Shown here piece after piece: positions 1 to 7,682 of a DNA stretch of 10,759 nt. The stretch is from an uncultured Clostridium sp. Lineage in GTDB: Bacteria > Bacillota > Clostridia > Peptostreptococcales > Peptostreptococcaceae. The stretch covers positions 1 through 10,759 of the forward strand of contig URRU01000051.1 in assembly GCA_900550335.1 (NCBI GenBank). The letters are read 5' to 3'. Numbering within the stretch: the stretch's first letter is position 1; every line of letters begins with the position of its first letter. Under the pieces are notes generated by a model that made no database searches, was not told the DNA's origin, and saw only the letters and a program-made list of their open reading frames with translations. The position numbers and the translations under genes are program-made.

Positions 1-47
1 AATAATTATTAAAAATTAATCTATAAAATCAAAAGGAGAGTACAAAG

Positions 48-1496
48 ATGGCAAAAAAAGATAAACAGTTCGTTGAAGAAATTACACCTATGGAGGTAGA
101 CTTTGCTCAGTGGTATACAGATGTTGTTACTAAAACTGACTTAGTTGATTACGCTCCAGTAAAAGGATTTATGGTTATAAAACCTTATGGATACGCATTA
201 TGGGAAAAAATACAGGGATTCTTCGATGCTAAAATAAAAGCAACAGGACACAAAAACTGCTACTTCCCACTATTAATACCAGAAAGTCTATTAACTAAAG
301 AAGCAGAACACGTTGAAGGTTTCGCTCCAGAAGTTGCTTGGGTAACTCAGGGTGGAAACAAAACTTTAGAAGAAAGACTATGCGTTAGACCAACTTCTGA
401 AACAATAATATGTACAATGTACGCTAAATGGTTAAAATCATACAGAGAATTACCATACCTATACAACCAGTGGTGTTCAGTTGTAAGATGGGAAAAAACT
501 ACTAGACCATTCTTAAGAACTTCTGAATTCTTATGGCAGGAAGGTCATACTCTACATGAAACATACGAAGAAGCAGAAAAAGAAACATTAGATATACTTC
601 AGATGTACAAAGAATTATGTGAAGAATTATTAGCTATGCCAGTTATAGATGGACAGAAATCTGAAAGTGAAAAATTCGCTGGTGGAGAAAGAACTTACAC
701 AATAGAAGCTATGATGCACGACGGTAAAGCATTACAGTCAGGAACAAGTCATTTCTTAGGACAGCACTTCACTAAAGCATTTGATATAACATTTGCAGAT
801 AGAGAAGGTGGATTATCTCATCCATACCACACTTCTTGGGGTATATCAACTAGATTAATAGGTGGACTTATAATGACTCACTCTGATAACAGAGGTCTTG
901 TACTTCCTCCAAGAATAGCTCCAACTCAGGTTATGATAGTTCCAATAGCTGCTAACAAAGGTGGAGTAATGGAAAAAGTTGATGAATTATACGCTGCATT
1001 AAAAGAAAAAGGTGCTAGAGTAGAAGTTGATGATAGACCAAACTACTCAACTGGATACAAACTAAACGACTGTGAAATGAAAGGTATACCAGTAAGAATA
1101 GAAATAGGGCCAAAAGATATAGAAAACAACCAGGCTATGGTATTTAGAAGAGATACATTAGAAAAAGAAGCTATATCATTAGACAACTTAGTTGAACATG
1201 TAACTGGATTATTCGATACTATACACAATGATATGTTAGAAAAAGCTAGACAGCACAGAGAAAATAGAACTTCTGTAGCTAAAGATATGACTGAATTCAA
1301 AACAGCTCTAGAAGAAAATCCAGGATTCATAAAAGCTATGTGGTGTGGATGCCCAGAATGTGAAGCTAAAATAAAAGAAGAAACAGCTGCTACAATAAGA
1401 TGTATACCATTCGTACAGGAAGACCTTGGAACAAACAAATGTGTATACTGTGGAAAAGAAGCTAAAGAAATGGTTATAATAGCTAAAGCATACTAA
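48..1496 (+). CDS. proS: Prolyl-tRNA synthetase, archaeal/eukaryal-like type with C-terminal zinc domain
   Basis: A 482-residue class II aminoacyl-tRNA synthetase that charges tRNA-Pro with proline in the cytoplasm. Seen: the proline-pocket motif RPTSET at 114-119, motif 2 with R147-W-E149 and [10 protein letters not shown] at 158-167, motif 3 GISTR at 265-269, an anticodon-binding domain from about 293, and a C-terminal zinc-binding domain with C433, C438, C465 and C468. It ends in a tyrosine, as is usual for this type. There is no editing insertion between motifs 2 and 3, which also marks the archaeal-like type. The start is ATG 48, preceded by AGGAG at 34-38. Codon choice (many TTC, TAC, AAC; all 14 Gln codons CAG) suggests high expression, so this is likely the main ProRS. 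A second, bacterial-type ProRS gene follows 92 bases downstream. The promoter is probably outside the window. Identification is secure. Confidence 0.97.
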   Translation: MAKKDKQFVEEITPMEVDFAQWYTDVVTKTDLVDYAPVKGFMVIKPYGYALWEKIQGFFDAKIKATGHKNCYFPLLIPESLLTKEAEHVEGFAPEVAWVTQGGNKTLEERLCVRPTSETIICTMYAKWLKSYRELPYLYNQWCSVVRWEKTTRPFLRTSEFLWQEGHTLHETYEEAEKETLDILQMYKELCEELLAMPVIDGQKSESEKFAGGERTYTIEAMMHDGKALQSGTSHFLGQHFTKAFDITFADREGGLSHPYHTSWGISTRLIGGLIMTHSDNRGLVLPPRIAPTQVMIVPIAANKGGVMEKVDELYAALKEKGARVEVDDRPNYSTGYKLNDCEMKGIPVRIEIGPKDIENNQAMVFRRDTLEKEAISLDNLVEHVTGLFDTIHNDMLEKARQHRENRTSVAKDMTEFKTALEENPGFIKAMWCGCPECEAKIKEETAATIRCIPFVQEDLGTNKCVYCGKEAKEMVIIAKAY

Positions 1497-1522
1497 GAAT
1501 AGAAATTAAATAAAAGCCTGAA

Positions 1523-1555
1523 AAGTCTGCCGGATTCTTTGATGGCAGGCTTTTT
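1523..1555 (+). terminator. Intrinsic terminator after the first proS
   Basis: A 9-bp stem (1523-1531 with 1544-1552, one G-U pair) encloses a 12-base loop and runs into five T residues at 1551-1555. An upstream copy of the left arm (AAGCCTG, 1514-1520) can also pair perfectly with 1546-1552, so two mutually exclusive hairpins are possible. It lies between two co-directional proS genes and should reduce transcription into the second one. Confidence 0.8.
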
Positions 1556-1576
1556 ATGTGTGTATAAAATATTATT

Positions 1577-1583
1577 GAGGTGA
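1577..1583 (+). promoter_or_regulatory. Ribosome binding site that decides the start of the second proS
   Basis: GAGGTGA at 1577-1583 lies 5 bases before ATG 1589. The in-frame GTG at 1580 and ATG at 1583 fall within or touch this Shine-Dalgarno sequence and so cannot use it. ATG 1589 also gives the N-terminus MRFSKMFIPT, which matches the family start. Confidence 0.85.
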
Positions 1584-1588
1584 TGCAA

Positions 1589-3283
1589 ATGAGATTTTCA
1601 AAAATGTTTATACCTACAAAAAGAGAAATACCTACAGATGTAGAAATAGAAAGCCACAAACTTATGATAAGATCTGGAATGATAAAAAAATCTGCTTCTG
1701 GAATATACAACCGGTTACCTCTAGGATTAAAGGTTGAGAGAAAAATAGAAAGTATAATAAAAGAAGAAGTAGAAAATGCAGATTTTCGGGAAATGCTTTG
1801 TTCTGCGCTTATTCCGTCAGAATTATGGCAGGAATCAGGAAGATGGGCTAGAAGAGGAGCAGAAATGTTTAGACTAGAGGACAGAACAGGTAGAGAGTTT
1901 TGTCTAGGGCCTACACATGAAGAAGTATTTACAGATATAGTTAGACAGGAAATCAGTTCATATAAGCAGTTACCCGTAAAACTATATCAGATTCAGAGTA
2001 AATATAGAGATGAAAGAAAACCTAGATTTGGGACAATGAGAACCAAATCATTTACAATGTTTGATGCATACAGCTTTGACAAAGACGAAGAAAGCTTAAA
2101 CAAATCTTATGAAGAAATGATAGCATCATTCAAAAGAATATTTGATAGATGTGGTGTTAAATATAGCTTAGTTGAGGCAGAATCAGGAATAGAAGGTGCT
2201 CCATCATCAATAGAATTCATGGTCAAATCTGAAATAGGTGAAGATGAGTTAGCTATATGTTCTGATTGTACTTATGCAGCAAATAGAGAAAGTGCAGAAT
2301 GTATGCCAAGAGAATTTGAAGCTGAGGAATTAGGTACACTTGAAGAAGTGCACACTCCAGATGCTAGAACAATAAAAGATTTAGAAGAATTCTTTGGCGC
2401 TGAAGGAAATAAATTTGCAAAGACAATAATATACTACGCCGATGGAAAAACTGTAACAGTTGTTGTAAGAGGCGATAGAGAAGTAAACGAAAATAAAGTA
2501 AAAAGAGCGATTGGTGAAGTGGAAGAATTTGGACTTGCTACAGATGAAATGGTAAAGGATGTAACAGGATCTGAGGTCGGATTTGCTGGGCCAATAGGAA
2601 TAAACTCTGACATACTACTTATAGATGAAGAAATAGCAAATGGTAAAAACCTAATAACAGGTGCGAACAAAACTGGATACCACTTTAAAAATGCAAACTT
2701 TGGAAGAGATTTTGAAGGAACTGTTGGAGATTTTAGAACTGTTAGAGAAGGGGATAAATGCCCTAAATGTGGTGCTCCTTTAAAAATAAGAAGGGGAATC
2801 GAAATAGGACATATATTCAAAGCAGGTCAGAAATTCTCTGAAAATATGAACGCGATGTACAGAAGTGAAGAGGAAACTGATGAATATATTCATCTTGGAT
2901 GCTATGAAATAGGTACAGAAAGACTAACTGCTACAATAATAGAGCAGAACTTTGATGCAGACGGAATAGTTTGGCCACTTAGTGTAGCTCCATTTGAAGT
3001 AGAGATAATTCCTGTAAACTTAAAAAATGAGGATGTTGTAAATACTGCTGAAAGAATTTATAAAGAACTTAAACTCATGGGAGTAGATGTACTAATAGAC
3101 GATAGAGATGCTAGACCAGGAACTAAGTTTAAAGACTCTGATTTAATAGGAATTCCTGTGAGAATAACTGTAGGAAGAGATTTAAAAGAAGGTTTAGTTG
3201 AAATGAAGTTTAGAAATAGCGAAGAAAGAGAACTAATATCTGCAGTAGATGCAGCAGAAATAGTAAGAGATAGATTATTATAA
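1589..3283 (+). CDS. proS: Bacterial-type prolyl-tRNA synthetase paralogue with editing domain and altered catalytic motifs
   Basis: A 564-residue class II synthetase of the bacterial ProRS family, full length. Seen: motif 1 region around 20-60, GPTHEEV before motif 2, motif 2 RDE at 140-142, the editing (INS) insertion at about 225-400, motif 3 ending in R445, and an anticodon-binding domain from about 470. The INS domain keeps K278 (KFAKT) and H365 in the GANxxGxH motif, the residues I align with E. coli K279 and H369 used against Ala-tRNA-Pro. The synthetic core departs from E. coli ProRS: RSREFLMKD is here RTKSFTMFD (151-159), SHEF is SIEF (207-210), and YGIGVTR is YEIGTER (439-445). It therefore either charges tRNA-Pro with altered kinetics or has another role. 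Codons are less optimised than in the upstream proS, suggesting lower expression. ProRS family membership is certain; strict proline specificity is not. Confidence 0.92.
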   Translation: MRFSKMFIPTKREIPTDVEIESHKLMIRSGMIKKSASGIYNRLPLGLKVERKIESIIKEEVENADFREMLCSALIPSELWQESGRWARRGAEMFRLEDRTGREFCLGPTHEEVFTDIVRQEISSYKQLPVKLYQIQSKYRDERKPRFGTMRTKSFTMFDAYSFDKDEESLNKSYEEMIASFKRIFDRCGVKYSLVEAESGIEGAPSSIEFMVKSEIGEDELAICSDCTYAANRESAECMPREFEAEELGTLEEVHTPDARTIKDLEEFFGAEGNKFAKTIIYYADGKTVTVVVRGDREVNENKVKRAIGEVEEFGLATDEMVKDVTGSEVGFAGPIGINSDILLIDEEIANGKNLITGANKTGYHFKNANFGRDFEGTVGDFRTVREGDKCPKCGAPLKIRRGIEIGHIFKAGQKFSENMNAMYRSEEETDEYIHLGCYEIGTERLTATIIEQNFDADGIVWPLSVAPFEVEIIPVNLKNEDVVNTAERIYKELKLMGVDVLIDDRDARPGTKFKDSDLIGIPVRITVGRDLKEGLVEMKFRNSEERELISAVDAAEIVRDRLL

Positions 3284-3284
3284 G

Positions 3285-3361
3285 AAAAGAGGGAGAAACT
3301 CAACTAACACTTGCGCCTATACAGGCGGCTGGCGTGTTAGTCGAGTTATCTCCCTCTTTTT
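3285..3361. terminator. Long, probably bidirectional terminator hairpin between convergent genes
   Basis: A long stem-loop begins right after the proS stop. 3285-3296 pairs with 3349-3360 (12 bp), 3297-3301 with 3343-3347 (A3348 bulged), 3303-3310 with 3334-3341 (8 bp), and an inner 5-bp stem 3314-3318/3323-3327 closes on ATAC. The plus strand ends in five T residues (3357-3361) and the minus strand ends in TTTTCTT, so it can serve both the second proS (plus) and the convergent membrane-protein gene (minus). It is much longer than a typical intrinsic terminator. Confidence 0.8.
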
Positions 3362-3435
3362 ATGTATAAATCTATACTTTGAGGAGTTTTCTTAAATGTA
3401 TGTAGATTGAATATAAAACACTTTTGGCTAATATT

Positions 3436-3804
3436 TTATTCAAGAACTTTTTTAGATTTAATATACAAATATATTGCCATTAGTACTACTAAAACAAGAT
3501 ATATATTTATTATAATTTTTCCTATGAATATATAAGCTATTGAAGCAACTATTCCAAGAATGAGCCAAAACATACAAAGAGTATTATTATTTTTTTCTGA
3601 AAATACATTTCTACGAATTATTCCAGATATTATAGAATATGTGATTATTAATAATACGTATATATCTACTATTTTAAATGCTATTTTATCTATATTTTTT
3701 ACATTAAATTTATCTAAAAGAAATATAAATACAGGTATTAATATAGCAAGAATTAGTATATAGTAAAGCAATTTTTTGTAATCTTTTTTATTGAAATCTA
3801 GCAT
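3436..3804 (-). CDS. Small four-helix membrane protein of unknown function
   Basis: Encodes 122 residues that I do not recognise as a named family. Four hydrophobic segments are visible, at about 11-31, 43-63, 76-95 and 97-116, separated by short loops rich in Lys, Arg and Asn (for example R64-R65 and K71-NNN). There is no signal peptide with a cleavage site, no cysteine motif and no obvious catalytic residue set. It should be a cytoplasmic-membrane protein. Support for a real gene: a good Shine-Dalgarno AGGGAG on the minus strand (3814-3819) nine bases before the ATG, a -10 sequence upstream, a Lys-rich ending typical of a membrane protein C-terminus, and a shared terminator downstream. It is the only minus-strand gene in the window and sits between housekeeping synthetase genes, so it may be a lineage-specific insertion. 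It contains no Gln codon, so the CAG bias cannot be tested in it. Confidence 0.75.
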   Translation of the reverse strand: MLDFNKKDYKKLLYYILILAILIPVFIFLLDKFNVKNIDKIAFKIVDIYVLLIITYSIISGIIRRNVFSEKNNNTLCMFWLILGIVASIAYIFIGKIIINIYLVLVVLMAIYLYIKSKKVLE

Positions 3805-3813
3805 TGTCTACAA

Positions 3814-3819
3814 CTCCCT
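3814..3819 (-). promoter_or_regulatory. Ribosome binding site of the small membrane protein gene
   Basis: Minus-strand AGGGAG with a 9-base spacer to the ATG at 3804. It is the main evidence that this reading frame is translated rather than a chance open frame in A+T-rich sequence. Confidence 0.75.
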
Positions 3820-3829
3820 AATCATATTT

Positions 3830-3858
3830 ATTATATTTATTTTAAAAACGTTTTTAAG
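3830..3858 (-). promoter_or_regulatory. Possible promoter of the small membrane protein gene
   Basis: Minus-strand TATAAT (3830-3835) is a perfect -10 hexamer about 26 bases before the start codon. The -35 candidate at a 17-base spacing is CTTAAA (3853-3858), which is poor. In sequence this A+T-rich a chance TATAAT is likely, so the call is tentative. Confidence 0.35.
3842..3857. repeat. 16-bp perfect palindrome
   Basis: TTAAAAACGTTTTTAA is a perfect palindrome overlapping the candidate -35 region of the minus-strand membrane gene. It could be an operator half-site pair, but its A/T tracts make a chance origin possible. Confidence 0.4.
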
Positions 3859-4035
3859 TTGTTTTAATAATACTATTTTTCTATTTTTGCTGCAATATAA
3901 AATTAACATTTGTAATTATATTGTCATTAATTTAACTAATTCTTTTTTTCCTATTTTTATAACTTTAGAATATTTATATCTCTTAATAATAAAGAATTTC
4001 ATATAAAAAGAAAATAAAAATTGATAGAATAAATT

Positions 4036-4066
4036 GGCTGTTACAAATAAATGTAGCAGCTTTTTT
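4036..4066 (+). terminator. Intrinsic terminator without an obvious upstream gene
   Basis: A 9-bp stem pairs 4037-4045 with 4052-4060 (one G-U pair) around the loop AATAAA, followed by six T residues (4061-4066). The T run is on the plus strand only, so it acts on rightward transcription. The nearest rightward gene upstream, the second proS, already has its own terminator about 675 bases earlier. It may end a small RNA, antisense transcription across the membrane gene, or read-through. Confidence 0.7.
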
Positions 4067-4077
4067 ATTTGGGTGGG

Positions 4078-4203
4078 AGCTAAGAAGAGGGATTGTGAAC
4101 TTTTAGAGATGTCATTGCTTTTGCGTCTAGAAAAGAAACTTCTCCTATTTAAAAAAATTACGCAAAATGCGATGCCTCTAAAAGTTTACAACACTCTCTA
4201 GCT
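4078..4203. repeat. Large imperfect inverted repeat upstream of gltX
   Basis: The two arms pair over about 126 bases. AGCT 4078-4081 pairs with 4200-4203; 4086-4091 with 4194-4199; 4093-4108 with 4176-4191 (16 bp, one G-U); a short interrupted stretch 4113-4118 with 4169-4174; and 4119-4126 with 4160-4167 (8 bp). The loop is 4127-4159. It contains no reading frame. It could be a MITE-like dispersed element, a structured RNA, or a cis-acting element; the right arm reaches into the promoter region of gltX. Confidence 0.75.
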
Positions 4204-4211
4204 ACGATTTA

Positions 4212-4220
4212 TGTTATAAT
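4212..4220 (+). promoter_or_regulatory. Extended -10 promoter of gltX
   Basis: TGTTATAAT gives a perfect -10 hexamer (4215-4220) with the TGn extension, 65 bases before the gltX ATG. No good -35 is present at the usual spacing; that position falls in the right arm of the inverted repeat. A second TATAAT at 4227-4232 could be an alternative. The leader also has a small GGCA/TGCC hairpin at 4245-4256. Confidence 0.6.
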
Positions 4221-4284
4221 AAACTGTATAATAATGAGATTTTAGGCAATTTTGCCGAATTAGTTTAATTTTAGGAGGAATTTT

Positions 4285-5781
4285 ATGAGTAACGTAAGAG
4301 TAAGATTTGCACCAAGTCCAACAGGATTTGTACATATAGGTAGTTTAAGAACAGCTCTTTACAACTATTTATTCGCAAAACACGCAGGTGGAGAATATAT
4401 ACTAAGAGTAGAAGATACTGATAGAACTAGACTTGTTGATGGTGCTATAGAAAATATGCTTAATGCAATGAAATGGGCAGGAGTAAACCACACAGAAGGT
4501 GTTATGTTAGATGAAAATGGAAATGTAACACAGAAAGGTGAATACGGTCCATATATACAGTCTGAAAGATTAGACATATACCAGAAATACATAAAAGAAC
4601 TTTTAGATTCTGGAAAAGCATATTACTGCTTCTGTACAAAAGAAAGATTAGATGCAGTTAGAGAACAGCAGAAAGAAGCTGGAGAAACTCCAAGATACGA
4701 TGGACACTGTAGAGATTTAACTCCAGAAGAAGTACAGGCTAAAATAGATGCTGGTGAACCATACGTTATAAGACTTAGATTACCAGAAGACCACAAAATA
4801 ACATTCACTGACTTAGTAAGAGGTGATATGGAATTCAACACAAATGATTTAGATGATCAGGTACTTATAAAAACTGATGGATTCCCAACATATCATTTTG
4901 CAGTTGTTGTAGACGACCATTTAATGAAAATAACTCATATAATAAGAGGGGAAGAATGGGTTTCTTCAACTCCAAAACACGTATACCTATACGAAGCTTT
5001 TGGATGGGAAAAACCAGTATTTGTACACCTTCCAAACATATTAAATACAGAAAAGAAAAAATTAAGTAAAAGACAGGGTGACGTAGCTGTTGAAGACTTC
5101 AAGAAAAAAGGATACCTTCCAGAAGGTCTTGTAAACTACGTAGCTCTAGTTGGTTGGTCACCAGAAGACAATCAGGAAATATTCTCTATGGAAGAATTAG
5201 AAAAAGCCTTCTCTATAGAAAGAGTATCTAAGAGTGGAGGAGTATTCGATACTGAAAAATTAAATTGGGTTAACCACCACTACATGAAAGAAGCAGATGA
5301 TGCTGTTTTAGCTGAGTTATGTATGCCATACTTAGTAGAAGCTGGATACATAGCAGAAGATGAAAAAGAAGCTAAAATGGATTTAGTTAAAGAAATAGTA
5401 AGTGCAGTTAAAGAAAAATTACACTATGCAAAAGAAATAACTGACCACGTTTCTATATTCTTTGGAGATAAATTTGAAATAGAAACTGAAGAAGGTATGG
5501 AATTCTTAAAATTAGAACATATACCAACACTATTCGATGCTTTAAGAGAAAAAATAGAAGCTGCAGAAAACTTTGATGCAGATAGCAACTTCGCTATACT
5601 AAAATCAATACAGAAAGAATACAAAATAAAAGGTAAAAACCTATACATGGGATCAAGAATAATGTTAACAGGACAGATGCATGGTCCAGACATCCCAAAA
5701 GTTATGGAAGTATTAGGTAAAGAAAACTGCCTAAGAAGACTTGACTATGTAAAAGCTAACGTACTAGACAAATTAAACTAG
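4285..5781 (+). CDS. gltX: Glutamyl-tRNA synthetase
   Basis: A 498-residue class I synthetase that attaches glutamate to tRNA-Glu. In bacteria without GlnRS it also misacylates tRNA-Gln for the GatCAB amidotransferase; whether that holds here cannot be seen. Seen: the ATP-binding HIGS motif at 17-20 after FAPSPTG, a KMSKS-like KLSKR at 259-263, and a cysteine cluster CFC at 115-117 with HC at 141-142 that could bind zinc as in other GluRS. The C-terminal anticodon-binding domain fills the rest, and the length is normal. ATG 4285 follows AGGAGG at 4273-4278 with a 6-base spacer. All 11 Gln codons are CAG. The gene is first in a gltX-cysS-mrnC run; cysE, which sits between gltX and cysS in Bacillus, is absent here. 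Confidence 0.98.
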   Translation: MSNVRVRFAPSPTGFVHIGSLRTALYNYLFAKHAGGEYILRVEDTDRTRLVDGAIENMLNAMKWAGVNHTEGVMLDENGNVTQKGEYGPYIQSERLDIYQKYIKELLDSGKAYYCFCTKERLDAVREQQKEAGETPRYDGHCRDLTPEEVQAKIDAGEPYVIRLRLPEDHKITFTDLVRGDMEFNTNDLDDQVLIKTDGFPTYHFAVVVDDHLMKITHIIRGEEWVSSTPKHVYLYEAFGWEKPVFVHLPNILNTEKKKLSKRQGDVAVEDFKKKGYLPEGLVNYVALVGWSPEDNQEIFSMEELEKAFSIERVSKSGGVFDTEKLNWVNHHYMKEADDAVLAELCMPYLVEAGYIAEDEKEAKMDLVKEIVSAVKEKLHYAKEITDHVSIFFGDKFEIETEEGMEFLKLEHIPTLFDALREKIEAAENFDADSNFAILKSIQKEYKIKGKNLYMGSRIMLTGQMHGPDIPKVMEVLGKENCLRRLDYVKANVLDKLN

Positions 5782-5818
5782 TATTAAAATAGAGATTAGT
5801 TACAATATAAGAAAAGTC

Positions 5819-5848
5819 TTGATATATTAAAGAATGTTTGGGTATATA
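5819..5848 (+). promoter_or_regulatory. Weak candidate promoter before cysS
   Basis: TTGATA (5819-5824) and TATATA (5843-5848) are separated by 18 bases, in the 102-base gap between gltX and cysS. No terminator is visible in the gap, so cysS may also be reached by read-through from gltX. Confidence 0.3.
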
Positions 5849-5871
5849 CTTAGACATAACAAAAAGCCAAA

Positions 5872-5878
5872 GAGGTGA
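5872..5878 (+). promoter_or_regulatory. Ribosome binding site that decides the cysS start
   Basis: GAGGTGA at 5872-5878 is 5 bases before ATG 5884. An in-frame GTG at 5875 lies inside this sequence and is not a usable start. ATG 5884 gives MKVYNTLT, the usual CysRS beginning. Confidence 0.85.
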
Positions 5879-5883
5879 TAAGG

Positions 5884-7278
5884 ATGAAAGTATACAATAC
5901 ATTAACAAATAAAAAAGAAGAATTTGTGCCATTAGAAGAAGGAAAAGTGAAAATGTATGTGTGCGGGCCTACAGTGTACAACTATATACATATAGGTAAT
6001 GCAAGACCATTCATAATGTTTGATACTTTAAGAAGATACTTAGAATACAAAGGTTATGATGTAACTTATGTACAGAACTTTACAGATGTAGACGATAAAA
6101 TAATAAAAAGAAGCCACGAAGAAGGAATATCTCCAGAAGAAGTAGCTGAAAAATATATAAAAGAATACTTTGTTGACTGCGATGGACTAGGAATAAAAAG
6201 AGCTACAGTTCATCCACAGGTTACACAGAATATTCCACAGATAATAGAATTTATCCAGGAACTAGAAGAAAAAGGATACGCTTATGCAGTAAACGGAGAT
6301 GTATACTTTGACACTAGAAAATTTGAAGGATATGGAAAATTATCTGGACAGAATATAGACGACCTAGAAGCTGGAGCGAGAATAGAAGTAAATGAACAGA
6401 AAAGACATCCAATGGACTTCGTTTTATGGAAAGCTAAAAAAGAAGGCGAACCAGGATGGGATAGTCCATGGGGCGAAGGTAGACCAGGTTGGCATATAGA
6501 ATGTTCTGTTATGTCTAAGAGATATCTTGGAGAAACTATAGATATACACGCAGGTGGACAGGACTTAACATTCCCTCACCACGAAAACGAAATAGCTCAG
6601 AGTGAAGCTAGAAGTGGTAAACCATTTGCTAAATACTGGATGCACAATGGTTATATAAATGTAAACAATGAAAAAATGAGTAAATCAAAAGGAAACTTCT
6701 TCACTGTAAGAGATATATCTAAAAAATACGATCTTGAAATAGTTAGATTCTTCCTATTATCAGCTCACTACAAAAGCCCAGTAAACTTCAGCGACGACTT
6801 GTTAGCACAGGCTGGAGCAGGACTTGAAAGACTTTACAATACTAAAGAAAAATTAGTATTTACATTATCTCACTTAGAAGGTGAAATGACTGATGCAGAA
6901 AAAGCATTAGTTGAAGAACTTGACGGATTTAGAAAGAAATTTGTTGAGGTTATGGATGATGACTTAAATACTGCAGATGCTATAACTGCTATATTTGAAT
7001 TATCTAAATTTATAAACTTAAATGTAGACGAAAATTCTTCTAAAGAATTTGCAGAAAAATGCTTAGCTGAATTTAACGAACTTACAGGAGTTTTAAATAT
7101 AGTAAATAAAGAAAAAGACAACTCTGTAGATGCAGAAGTAGAAGCTTTAATACAGCAGAGAACTGATGCTAAAAAGAATAAAGATTTCGCAAAAGCAGAT
7201 GCTATAAGACAGCAGCTTCTTGATATGGGAATCGTTCTTGAAGATACTAGACAGGGTGTTAAATGGAAAAGAGTATAG
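5884..7278 (+). CDS. cysS: Cysteinyl-tRNA synthetase
   Basis: A 464-residue class I synthetase charging tRNA-Cys with cysteine. Seen: VCGPTVYN with zinc ligand C27, the HIGN motif at 36-39, WHIEC with C207, HHENE with H232 and E236 (completing the zinc site that selects cysteine), and KMSKS at 264-268. The DALR-type helical domain follows to the C-terminus, ending in the normal GVKWKRV. Length is typical. All 15 Gln codons are CAG. It lies 102 bases after gltX and only 3 bases before mrnC, so cysS and mrnC are almost certainly co-transcribed. Confidence 0.98.
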   Translation: MKVYNTLTNKKEEFVPLEEGKVKMYVCGPTVYNYIHIGNARPFIMFDTLRRYLEYKGYDVTYVQNFTDVDDKIIKRSHEEGISPEEVAEKYIKEYFVDCDGLGIKRATVHPQVTQNIPQIIEFIQELEEKGYAYAVNGDVYFDTRKFEGYGKLSGQNIDDLEAGARIEVNEQKRHPMDFVLWKAKKEGEPGWDSPWGEGRPGWHIECSVMSKRYLGETIDIHAGGQDLTFPHHENEIAQSEARSGKPFAKYWMHNGYINVNNEKMSKSKGNFFTVRDISKKYDLEIVRFFLLSAHYKSPVNFSDDLLAQAGAGLERLYNTKEKLVFTLSHLEGEMTDAEKALVEELDGFRKKFVEVMDDDLNTADAITAIFELSKFINLNVDENSSKEFAEKCLAEFNELTGVLNIVNKEKDNSVDAEVEALIQQRTDAKKNKDFAKADAIRQQLLDMGIVLEDTRQGVKWKRV

Positions 7279-7281
7279 AAA

Positions 7282-7677
7282 ATGGAAAAAAGTGAATTAA
7301 TAACTATGTCTCCATTGGTACTTGCTTATCTTGGGGACACTGTGTATGAATCTTATATAAGAGAATATTTAATTAAAAAAAATTGCAATAACAAGGTGAA
7401 CACTCTTCATAAGCAGGCGATAAAATATGTAAATGCAAATGCTCAGTCTAAGGTTATTCACACTATAGAGAATGATTTAACTGAGGAAGAGATGAGAATC
7501 TTTAAGAGAGGAAGAAACCAGAAGTCTAACACAGCTCCAAAGAATATGGATATAGTGGACTACAAACACGCAACTGGTTTTGAAGCTCTGATTGGTTATC
7601 TTTATCTTGATAAGCAGATAGATAGACTTGAAGAGATTGTTAGAAGAGGAATTACGATAATAGAAGAAGATATGTAA
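7282..7677 (+). CDS. mrnC: Mini-ribonuclease III
   Basis: A 131-residue catalytic RNase III domain without the double-stranded RNA-binding domain. In Bacillus subtilis, Mini-III matures the ends of 23S rRNA. Seen: LAYLGDTVYE at 14-23 with the catalytic D19 and nearby E23, and YKHATGFEALIGYLYL at 94-109 with E101 in the second conserved block. The length matches the family. The ATG is 3 bases after the cysS stop and has no strong Shine-Dalgarno sequence (only purines at the cysS end), so translation is probably coupled to cysS. The cysS-mrnC pairing is common in Firmicutes. A strong terminator follows 5 bases after the stop. Confidence 0.96.
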   Translation: MEKSELITMSPLVLAYLGDTVYESYIREYLIKKNCNNKVNTLHKQAIKYVNANAQSKVIHTIENDLTEEEMRIFKRGRNQKSNTAPKNMDIVDYKHATGFEALIGYLYLDKQIDRLEEIVRRGITIIEEDM

Positions 7678-7682
7678 ATTTT

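Larger units (their letters stand above)
3820..4035. other. Gene-free, extremely A+T-rich stretch
   Basis: About 87% A+T by my count (28 G or C in 3821-4030). An open frame on the plus strand (3791-4006) starts at TTG without a ribosome binding site and encodes a compositionally biased, Ile/Phe/Leu-rich string, so I do not call it a gene. Apart from the promoter, palindrome and ribosome binding site of the minus-strand gene at its left end, I see no gene or RNA here. Confidence 0.6.

Noticed and set aside
1043..1438. Minus-strand open frame inside the first proS
   Set aside because: It lies wholly within a conserved synthetase gene in another frame, has no ribosome binding site support, and has Ser/Ile/Phe-rich composition typical of antisense frames of A-rich genes.
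1539..1568. TTGATG and TATAAA as a promoter for the second proS
   Set aside because: The start site would fall at or inside the ribosome binding site, leaving essentially no leader; read-through from the first proS is more plausible.
3378..3408. GAGGAG followed by a tiny ATG frame (MYVD)
   Set aside because: Four codons only, between a terminator and the end of a convergent gene; no sign of a leader peptide role.
3791..4006. Plus-strand open frame of 71 codons, hydrophobic
   Set aside because: It starts at TTG with no ribosome binding site, overlaps the start of a better-supported minus-strand gene, and its Ile/Phe/Leu/Asn composition is what random A+T-rich DNA gives.
4071..4084. GGGTGGGAGC resembling the T-box core upstream of gltX
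   Set aside because: It does not match the AGGGTGGNACCGCG consensus, it follows rather than precedes the nearest terminator, and no specifier stem or antiterminator is visible.
4253..4259. TGCCGAA resembling a Spo0A box (TGTCGAA) before gltX
   Set aside because: One mismatch in a 7-mer is expected by chance, and it lies downstream of the promoter in the transcribed leader.
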